In this document: one piece after another, positions 1-5,354 of the stretch
Numbering within the stretch: the stretch's first letter is position 1
Layout of the letters: every line of letters starts with the position of its first letter
Assembly (NCBI GenBank): GCA_002381765.1
Contig: DFXX01000095.1
Coordinates: 1 to 10,017 of the forward strand
DNA: 10,017 bases
Source of the DNA: Bacteriovoracaceae bacterium UBA4097
Lineage (GTDB): Bacteria; Bdellovibrionota; Bacteriovoracia; Bacteriovoracales; Bacteriovoracaceae
Reading direction: 5' to 3'
Notes under the pieces: model-generated
Database searches by the model: none
Told to the model about the DNA's origin: nothing
Seen by the model: the letters and a program-made list of their open reading frames with translations, nothing else
Program-made: the position numbers and the translations under genes

Positions 1-947
1 AAAATTCCTATAGAGTTTTTAATAGCTTCTTCCTGTGTATCGAGACGAACTCCTATATTATGTGCAAGGGTTTGAAGTTCACTTACAAACATTTTTCCAA
101 CTGTCTTAGCTAATGTTTGGTACCCCATAGTTGAAACACCAATATAGAGACAGCTTCTCTCCTCCCAGACTTTTTCGAGATTAATAAAGCTCTCCTCATT
201 TGAAATGTCGAACATTGGACCAAAGGAAGAAGTTACTAACAAATAGAGCTGGGTCCTAAGACCTTCAGTTTCTTTAATTGGGAATTTAGCTTCAAGTTCT
301 TTGTAAACTTCACGAAGACCAAACTTCTTTTTGGTTGAATAAAGAGAATCTAATACTTGCTTCAACGCCTTACGAGAGCGGCTTAAGTAATATTCATTAG
401 GGCTTTTCCCCCAATCAAATGATCGCATTATCATTATGTACGCTTGGTCAGCATTCATGCTTGAAAACTGTCCGTATTTTTTCGCTCCTGGTGAATGCTC
501 GGAAAAGACATGGCATGACCTTTGATATTTTCTGCATAGCTCCTGAAAATGTTTTAGTGATTCTTTTGTACCCTTAGGATCAATGAAAATGATTGGACGA
601 CCGTTTTTTAGATTATCTTCCATTAGGATATTTAATAGGTTTGTTTTGCCCCAGCCTGAGGCACCTATGATAAAAGTATGAAGATGAGGTTTCAGGTACC
701 GAAGTTTATAGAGGCCATTTCGATTGATTGACCAGCCTAAATCATCTCCCTCTACGGCCTGTTTCTTATTTAAGAGCATGGAGTTATCCACCCGCATTCC
801 TCTTTGTTTATTTTTAAGGCTGATAGCACTTTGAAATTTTCCTCCAAGAAACCTAACTCCCAGATCAACCCCGTTTTTGAAAATTTCAACAAATCCCTCC
901 ATGAGTGGAGAAAAAAGATCAAATCCTTGTCCCCCTTTATTACTCAA
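1..947 (-). CDS. virD4: VirD4/TraD-type coupling protein ATPase (C-terminus beyond window)
   Basis: Likely the coupling ATPase that brings substrate (relaxase-DNA or effector) to the secretion channel. I translated it by hand: 315 full codons are open from a TTG at 947 and the frame leaves the window without a stop. Residues 95-103 read GASGWGKTN, a Walker A motif, preceded by the strand HTFII. Residues 119-126 read IIFIDPKG, the DPKG-type motif of VirD4/TraG/TraD proteins about 20 residues after the P-loop. Around residues 263-290, YIGVSTMGYQTLAKTVGKMF resembles the family's segment just before Walker B, which should lie beyond the edge. The TTG start is chosen because GGAGG sits 6 nt upstream. 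The next in-frame ATG (902) has no ribosome site and would drop 15 residues. The gene overlaps the upstream lipoprotein by 8 nt. The first 94 residues contain no clear membrane span, unlike classical VirD4/TraD. Family assignment is firm; the exact subfamily (TraD, TraG or VirD4) is not. Confidence 0.88.
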   Translation of the reverse strand, partial: MSNKGGQGFDLFSPLMEGFVEIFKNGVDLGVRFLGGKFQSAISLKNKQRGMRVDNSMLLNKKQAVEGDDLGWSINRNGLYKLRYLKPHLHTFIIGASGWGKTNLLNILMEDNLKNGRPIIFIDPKGTKESLKHFQELCRKYQRSCHVFSEHSPGAKKYGQFSSMNADQAYIMIMRSFDWGKSPNEYYLSRSRKALKQVLDSLYSTKKKFGLREVYKELEAKFPIKETEGLRTQLYLLVTSSFGPMFDISNEESFINLEKVWEERSCLYIGVSTMGYQTLAKTVGKMFVSELQTLAHNIGVRLDTQEEAIKNSIGI

Positions 948-1431
948 AGCTCACCTCCCAGGCCTTATGTGCCTCAATGGTGATTGTTTTTCCGTTCTTA
1001 AGTTCTTCTACTCTCTCAGGGATAATGTGCTCGATTATGAAGGGCTTCTTCACTTTTCCCTTCAAATGCTCTGGAAGAGGTCCAGATTCAACCTCATATT
1101 TTTTGGAATCACTTGGAATAACTATGGCTTCATTGAATTTACCATCATGAGAATAAGGCTTTTCTCCACTGGGTAGAATCATTGAAGGAAGCTCTCTGTT
1201 TTCGGGATCATCCATGTAGAAAAAATAGCCAAGCCCTGCCCCTATTATAAGGCCCAAGCTCCCCCACACGGCCATATTGGGATTGCGAGATTCGGCATCA
1301 GGACTTAGAGCATTGCCGCCAGCAACGCCAATTGCAGTTCCTGCTAATCCTCCATAGACGAGAGATTTTTTAAGTGACGAGCAAGAAGAAAATCCCAAAA
1401 TAGATAGGATAATGAAAATTGAAAACTTCAT
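940..1431 (-). CDS. Glycine-zipper lipoprotein between VirB10-like and coupling protein genes
   Basis: A 163-residue predicted lipoprotein. A hydrophobic signal (residues 2-16) ends in FSSC, a slightly degenerate lipobox with C17 as the acylated residue. Two glycine-zipper helices follow, about 24-42 (GGLAGTAIGVAGG) and 53-72 (GSLGLIIGAGLGYFF), joined by a polar loop. This pattern resembles the two-helix glycine-zipper class found in outer-membrane lipoproteins such as the rickettsial 17-kDa antigen type. Residues 73-163 are soluble, rich in Pro, Glu and Lys, and of unknown fold. The start is ATG at 1431, in a 4-nt ATGA overlap with the VirB10-like stop. The gene occupies the place where VirB11 stands in classical virB operons, but has no ATPase motifs. 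By position and topology it may supply a VirB7-like or pore-lining part of the outer-membrane complex. An entry-exclusion lipoprotein is an alternative. Lipoprotein call firm, role inferred. Confidence 0.8.
   Translation of the reverse strand: MKFSIFIILSILGFSSCSSLKKSLVYGGLAGTAIGVAGGNALSPDAESRNPNMAVWGSLGLIIGAGLGYFFYMDDPENRELPSMILPSGEKPYSHDGKFNEAIVIPSDSKKYEVESGPLPEHLKGKVKKPFIIEHIIPERVEELKNGKTITIEAHKAWEVSFE
954..959 (-). promoter_or_regulatory. Ribosome binding site deciding the TTG start of the coupling protein
   Basis: On the minus strand GGGAGG lies inside the end of the lipoprotein gene, 6 nt before TTG at 947. No comparable site precedes the later ATG at 902, so translation is expected to start at TTG, coupled to termination of the upstream gene at 940-942. 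Confidence 0.7.
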
Positions 1432-2213
1432 ATTTTAAACCTCTCGTGAAAATAGACTAGAACCTCTTTTCCAGCTTCAACATAAACCTTTGGCTCTTTT
1501 TCTTGCATCTCTGACTTCATCAAGCTATTGATGTCATCTGTGGCATTTAAAGCCCCATTGAGAATCCGGTTTTTAGAAGTATTTGCAGTAAGTTCCCCAA
1601 AAGGAGTGGCCAAACGCTGCGTTTGAATTTCGATCATTCCCTTAGCAAAGGATGTGGCCACACTTGCTGCCACAAATTCTTCTTTTCCTGTATAGTTATA
1701 GTCAGCTTTAAGACCACTTGAACCATCTCGGTTGAGAAGGCTCACCTGAACTTTAAACTCCTGACTTTCATCAGGAATAATCAAACGATTGCATGCAGCT
1801 ACAATCCGTTTGTATTTTGTCACTCCCACACAAGAAAACTTAGAGCCACTAGGAAGACCTTGGCCCTCTTTAACTTCGACCAGCAGCGGAGACTCAAGAT
1901 TTGTAGAGACTATTGAGTTAAGCAGAGTTCCACGAAAGACTGTTCCAGTGTTGAAGTCGTACTGGTTGGTAAAATCCCATACAGCCGGCTTCTCTTGATG
2001 AACACCGAGAGCCTCATTGATTTTTCGGTTCTGCTCTTCCAGGCGAAGAAGAGCTGAGTCTACCGCCGAAGTCTTTTGAGGAGCCCGAGATGCTTTTTTA
2101 GGAGAAATAATGATTTGGGAGGATCTTTCAACCTTAGGCGGTAGAATTTTAAGCAGAGGCTCCCCCGCCCAGCCAAAATTGCTAAGCAATAAAATAAAAA
2201 TAGTTTTCTTCAT
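1428..2213 (-). CDS. virB10: VirB10/TraB-like outer-membrane core complex protein with signal peptide
   Basis: A 261-residue protein matching the VirB10/TrbI/TraB C-terminal domain, which forms the outer ring and pore of the secretion core complex. Residues 90-130 carry the family pattern: GTVFRGTLLNSI, then LESP, then LPSGSKFSCVG. They are followed by an R-x-x-x-A-C segment (136-141), a Gly-rich GSSGLKADY stretch near 165, the helical antenna-type region, and a closing AGKEVLVYF. Residues 51-70 may form a short coiled coil, as in TraB. Oddity: the N-terminus (KKTIFILLLSNFGWA, likely cut after A16) looks like a secretory signal. Typical VirB10 instead has a cytoplasmic tail plus an inner-membrane helix, and is around 380 residues or more. 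C128 and C141 could form a disulfide. The ATG at 2213 lies 1 nt past the upstream stop codon with only a weak ribosome site, so translation is probably coupled. The next gene overlaps by 4 nt. Confidence 0.82.
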   Translation of the reverse strand: MKKTIFILLLSNFGWAGEPLLKILPPKVERSSQIIISPKKASRAPQKTSAVDSALLRLEEQNRKINEALGVHQEKPAVWDFTNQYDFNTGTVFRGTLLNSIVSTNLESPLLVEVKEGQGLPSGSKFSCVGVTKYKRIVAACNRLIIPDESQEFKVQVSLLNRDGSSGLKADYNYTGKEEFVAASVATSFAKGMIEIQTQRLATPFGELTANTSKNRILNGALNATDDINSLMKSEMQEKEPKVYVEAGKEVLVYFHERFKI

Positions 2214-2214
2214 A

Positions 2215-2682
2215 TTAGTTTAGTATCCGTTTCTCGTTGATAAAGAGTGGTACCCCTTTAGAAAAATACTCATCCCTATCCACCGTCCTATCGTTAACCT
2301 TCAAAACTCCATCTCGCTTGTTTTGTACAAGAATTGAGGAGTCGCCTTCAAGTATGCGAAAATCAGAAGTCTCTAACTTCTTAATAAAAGTCTTATTTAT
2401 CATTCCAGGATAAACATATACAAATGTATGATGTCTCTTAGTCGCAGTATTTATTTTGAACTGAAAATGCTGATCCTTTGTTATAACCACCATATTCGTA
2501 TCAGAGACTTCCTTAAGGGGCTGAATGACCAGAATTTTTTGGTTATTTGAACGATTGAGAGCAAAGTCACCATTCTTCCCAGCGCTTACATACTCTATAG
2601 GCTCTTGAAAGACTAAAGTGGTGGGAGAATTTAGCGATAAAAAGAGATAGGCAATACTCTTAGCAAGTACATAAAAATCCAT
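2215..2682 (-). CDS. virB9: VirB9/TrbG/TraK-like protein, N-terminal beta domain only
   Basis: A 155-residue protein. After a hydrophobic leader (about 1-18, no clear cleavage motif) comes TTLVFQEPIEYVSAG at 21-35, then FALNRSNNQKILVIQP, then SDTNMVVITKDQHFQFKI near 60-77. This succession (short strand plus EP-I, 'ILVIQP', 'TNMVV-T-D---F-F') is the hallmark of the N-terminal beta domain of VirB9, TrbG and TraK. That domain sits in the periplasmic inner ring of the core complex and contacts VirB10. Typical VirB9 is around 290 residues; here the C-terminal domain that binds VirB7 and VirB10 is missing or replaced by about 55 unfamiliar residues. The ATG at 2682 shares one base with the VirB8-like stop (TAATG) and has a perfect AAGGAGG 7 nt upstream. 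The VirB10-like gene follows directly. Family call is good; the shortened architecture is unusual. Confidence 0.75.
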   Translation of the reverse strand: MDFYVLAKSIAYLFLSLNSPTTLVFQEPIEYVSAGKNGDFALNRSNNQKILVIQPLKEVSDTNMVVITKDQHFQFKINTATKRHHTFVYVYPGMINKTFIKKLETSDFRILEGDSSILVQNKRDGVLKVNDRTVDRDEYFSKGVPLFINEKRILN

Positions 2683-3140
2683 TATTCTACCTCCTTCTCA
2701 AAAAGTTCGTTTTCAGTAATCTTTCTTACTTTATAATGAAAAGGATAATTACCATCTGTTGTAAGATAGAAGTCAAAAGACCTAGGCGCCTTTCCTTGAA
2801 CCATAATTTTGCAAGATTCTTCCCCTGACCATATGCCACTAATCTTTTCGTTGCCTTTAAAATAAAGCGCTGAATAATTATCTCTAACAACAAGATCAAA
2901 GAGAGCTTCTTCTAAAAGCTTTGGAGAGAGCTTCTTATGAATCATCTGCTCCATCGTAAGAAAACAGAAGTCTCTCTTCGAAGGTTCATTACTGGTTATC
3001 TCAGCCTCTGAAATAAAAAGCCTTTGAGCTGAAACGTATCCAAGTAAGATTGTATTGATTACAATAAGACAAAGGCTGATCTTTAAGAAAAGAGATTGTC
3101 TCTGCTCGTTATCCTGATCAATCGAGAAAAGGCTTTTCAT
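2682..3140 (-). CDS. VirB8/TraE-like inner-membrane platform protein, short form
   Basis: A 152-residue bitopic protein. Residues 1-16 are a hydrophilic cytoplasmic tail, about 19-38 form one membrane helix (VINTILLGYVSA is reminiscent of TraE), and about 39-152 would be periplasmic. The topology and the place between the VirB6-like and VirB9-like genes fit VirB8/TraE, which nucleates assembly at the inner membrane. Direct sequence similarity is weak, and the periplasmic part (about 115 residues) is shorter than VirB8's usual NTF2-like domain (around 160). Two periplasmic cysteines, C59 and C110, could pair. The start is ATG at 3140, supported by TAAGGAG 7 nt upstream, so the gene overlaps the VirB6-like gene by 23 nt. 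The stop overlaps the next start by one base. Assignment rests mostly on position and topology. Confidence 0.68.
   Translation of the reverse strand: MKSLFSIDQDNEQRQSLFLKISLCLIVINTILLGYVSAQRLFISEAEITSNEPSKRDFCFLTMEQMIHKKLSPKLLEEALFDLVVRDNYSALYFKGNEKISGIWSGEESCKIMVQGKAPRSFDFYLTTDGNYPFHYKVRKITENELFEKEVE
2690..2696 (-). promoter_or_regulatory. Strong ribosome binding site for the VirB9-like gene
   Basis: AAGGAGG on the minus strand, 7 nt before ATG at 2682 and inside the last codons of the VirB8-like gene. It fixes the start in spite of the one-base TAATG overlap and suggests well-expressed, independent initiation. Confidence 0.7.
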
Positions 3141-4632
3141 CTCGTAGCTCCTTAATCGTTTTAGGTTTCAAGGTCCGGTTGTAAATATTGGCTGGCATTG
3201 GCGAGCGACCTTGGAAAGTTGGAAAATAAACATAGCCCTCTTTCCCCTTAAAGCCATTCCTACGTCCATATTGCTCATGAACTTGCTCTTTGAGACTTGG
3301 AGAAAGGTTCTTCCACTTATCTTTGGAATATAGAAATGCTCCCTCATCTGAGGGCTTTGACATATATTTGGTTCTTCCTCCTTCTGTAGCATGAAAGTTC
3401 ATTAGTTGAGGTTTTGTAAATTGCACTTTTTCTGAAGTGTTGCCAGTTTTTCTGAAAAAGTCTTTCACTTCTCTTTTATAACTTGAGAGAGGGAGGAGAT
3501 CGTTCTTTCCTTGAGGATGATTCTCAACTTGATGAGCGTCTTGTTTCCTTACGGCCTTTGCGAGCTGATTCTCTTTCCTATTTATGATTGAATCTGCTGC
3601 AATGGTAGTTTTTTCAAGCAAGCTTGTGTTTGTAAAAGCTCTTTGAAAGTCTTTGCCGGTTTGATTAAGTTTAGATCTTATCCCTTTATTTCCCGCAATT
3701 GATGAAACTGTAGGACCAACTCCTTTTCTATCCATAACTGAGGATGCTTGCTCCGAAAGCTTGCCTTTTCCATAATTCAATAAAGCACCTGAAGTTGAAT
3801 TATGAGTAGCTTTTAAAAACATCGCGCTCTTCGCTCCTATAATACCAGCTCCTCCAATCAGCGTACTCATAGCGGCCATTTGACCAATGTTTTCAGCAAC
3901 GCTTGAAACTCCAGAATCGCTCATTATTTTTGAGGTAATCATTGGAGTCATTAGTAAAATCACTGTCATGATTAGAAGTTGTATCAGAGACTCAAGATTT
4001 TGAACGATTCCACCAGAATATGTTTTTAAGAAGGCATCGGAATCTCCGATAAGGCAAAGAACTATTGCCACCACAAAAGGCATCAAGATGCACCAAAGAC
4101 TTGTCTTAATAGCTCCAATAAGGGACTTAGATGTCATGGGAAAAATACTCAGTACCGCACAGACTCCTATGAGAACGATTCCCAAATGATAGACCAAACT
4201 GTAAAGCTGAGTTAGTAGGAAAAAAGCTATGTAGGAGAAGAGAAAAATAATCAAGACAATAGGATCAGTGACGATCATTTCCACAATGGATGAAAGCTTC
4301 TCCCATACACCAACTTTCTTATCCATCTTCGTATTGTTATAAGCCGATAAAAATTTGTTTTGAGGTGAATATTGTTTCACAAGCTGAGACGAAATCATTA
4401 GCGATTCATTTACAAAGCTAACATGCAAGGGAGTCAGAAGCTTTATGGCGAGAAAAGCAATAAAGCTTCTTTTCACAACATCTTTAAAGTTCCAATTCGT
4501 CAGATATTCACAAACCATGGCAAGGTAGAAACATGGGAGAATGAATAAAAGTGCAGTACGATTCAGGTAATCGGCCAGAGCTAATACATTTGGATTTGTA
4601 ATTAGTAACAATTCTTTTAAAAAAGGGTTCAT
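3118..4632 (-). CDS. virB6: VirB6/TrbL-like polytopic inner-membrane channel protein with long soluble tail
   Basis: A 504-residue membrane protein. I see hydrophobic spans at about 26-44, 55-72, 124-145, 148-166, 177-196 and 216-234, and a seventh Gly/Ala-rich one at about 251-272. An amphipathic stretch lies between spans 2 and 3. The block of paired spans with PMTSKSLIGAIKTSLW between the fourth and fifth is typical in style of VirB6/TrbL, the inner-membrane channel through which substrate passes. The location after VirB5-like and before VirB8-like genes agrees. Residues 273-504 form a long basic, Ser/Asn/Lys-rich hydrophilic tail ending in KTIKELRDEKPFLD; canonical VirB6 is around 295 residues and lacks it. 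Tailed VirB6 proteins are known from Rickettsiales and other groups. The start is ATG at 4632 with AAGGAA 7 nt upstream, in a 4-nt ATGA overlap with the preceding stop. Confidence 0.8.
   Translation of the reverse strand: MNPFLKELLLITNPNVLALADYLNRTALLFILPCFYLAMVCEYLTNWNFKDVVKRSFIAFLAIKLLTPLHVSFVNESLMISSQLVKQYSPQNKFLSAYNNTKMDKKVGVWEKLSSIVEMIVTDPIVLIIFLFSYIAFFLLTQLYSLVYHLGIVLIGVCAVLSIFPMTSKSLIGAIKTSLWCILMPFVVAIVLCLIGDSDAFLKTYSGGIVQNLESLIQLLIMTVILLMTPMITSKIMSDSGVSSVAENIGQMAAMSTLIGGAGIIGAKSAMFLKATHNSTSGALLNYGKGKLSEQASSVMDRKGVGPTVSSIAGNKGIRSKLNQTGKDFQRAFTNTSLLEKTTIAADSIINRKENQLAKAVRKQDAHQVENHPQGKNDLLPLSSYKREVKDFFRKTGNTSEKVQFTKPQLMNFHATEGGRTKYMSKPSDEGAFLYSKDKWKNLSPSLKEQVHEQYGRRNGFKGKEGYVYFPTFQGRSPMPANIYNRTLKPKTIKELRDEKPFLD
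3148..3154 (-). promoter_or_regulatory. Ribosome binding site for the VirB8-like gene inside the VirB6-like gene
   Basis: TAAGGAG on the minus strand, 7 nt before ATG at 3140. It lies within the VirB6-like coding sequence and supports the 23-nt overlap rather than a later start. Confidence 0.65.
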
Positions 4633-5354
4633 CTAGCTGTTCCTTCAACCTCACCTCTACGACGAAGAGATGTTGGATCTTGAAGGCCATAGTATCGTTC
4701 TTTTTCAAGCTGCTCTCTTTTCTCATCCTTGAGCTGTCTGGCCATAAGCTTATTTTGCTCTGAAAGCTTTGAAGCAATTGCCTGATTAACTTGCTTGCTT
4801 TCTACATGAGACTTATAAATAAGACCGGTATTTTGAGCTATAAGTTTCTGAGCTTCATTAGTGCTTTGCACATGTCCAGCTCGACTTAACTGGTGATTGG
4901 CAAATGAGACTTCATGGGCTGCATTCTTAGCCTTTTGAGCGATAACTTTCTCATGATGTGCGTTGCTGATCTCAGAGGCCCTGTAATCTGCAATAAGGCT
5001 CCTTAAGGAGTCTGTTTCAGATTTTAATGCCCTGATTGCACCATTTAGGTCTCTAAGATCGTTTGGATGTCTTTGAGACAACTCTATATAGCTTTGAGCA
5101 ATGTAATGAATTCTTTCGGCCCTAAAATAGTGGTCCTGGCTAATCTGGTTGTATTTCTCCATCATTTCTGTGTGTTTCTGTGCATTACTTAAAAGCTGTT
5201 CCAGCTCGTTAAGTTGGCTAGCAGTAGTTGTGACAAGCTGAAATAGTAAAGCACTATCACTATCTGGAGCAAAGAGCGTTGATGCCATAAGCTTTCCATT
5301 GAAAGTGGGAACCAATGCGAAGTAAACGATGAAAGGACAAAACCATTTAAGCAT
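4629..5354 (-). CDS. VirB5/TrbJ-like secreted coiled-coil protein
   Basis: A 241-residue exported helical protein. Residues 1-24 are a signal peptide (hydrophobic FCPFIVYFALVP, likely cleaved after LMA). From about 33 onward nearly everything is helical: 35-75 carry TASQLNELEQLLSNAQKHTE, a pattern common at the start of VirB5/TrbJ/TraC-type proteins, and about 165-221 look like a charged coiled coil. VirB5 proteins sit at the pilus tip and contribute to adhesion or pilus assembly. Position between the VirB4 and VirB6 genes is the classical virB order and is the main support. The C-terminus is basic and disordered-looking (RRRGEVEGTAR). The start is ATG at 5354 with AAAGGA upstream; it overlaps the VirB4 3' end by 8 nt. 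TrbJ-like is as good a label as VirB5. Confidence 0.75.
   Translation of the reverse strand: MLKWFCPFIVYFALVPTFNGKLMASTLFAPDSDSALLFQLVTTTASQLNELEQLLSNAQKHTEMMEKYNQISQDHYFRAERIHYIAQSYIELSQRHPNDLRDLNGAIRALKSETDSLRSLIADYRASEISNAHHEKVIAQKAKNAAHEVSFANHQLSRAGHVQSTNEAQKLIAQNTGLIYKSHVESKQVNQAIASKLSEQNKLMARQLKDEKREQLEKERYYGLQDPTSLRRRGEVEGTAR

Noticed and set aside
877..1176. Plus-strand open frames over the coupling-protein/lipoprotein junction
   Set aside because: They lie antisense to two genes with clear lipobox, glycine-zipper and Walker motifs, with no ribosome site or recognisable protein features.
940..1431. VirB11 ATPase in its expected position after VirB10
   Set aside because: The gene at this place has no Walker A or Walker B motif and is a 163-residue lipoprotein.
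3168..3392. Minus-strand 74-residue frame inside the VirB6-like tail
   Set aside because: Out-of-frame shadow of the VirB6-like gene, low-complexity composition and no independent start signal.
4508..4777. Minus-strand 89-residue frame spanning the VirB5/VirB6 junction
   Set aside because: It lies across two well-supported genes that already join by a 4-nt ATGA overlap; no domain or signal is seen.
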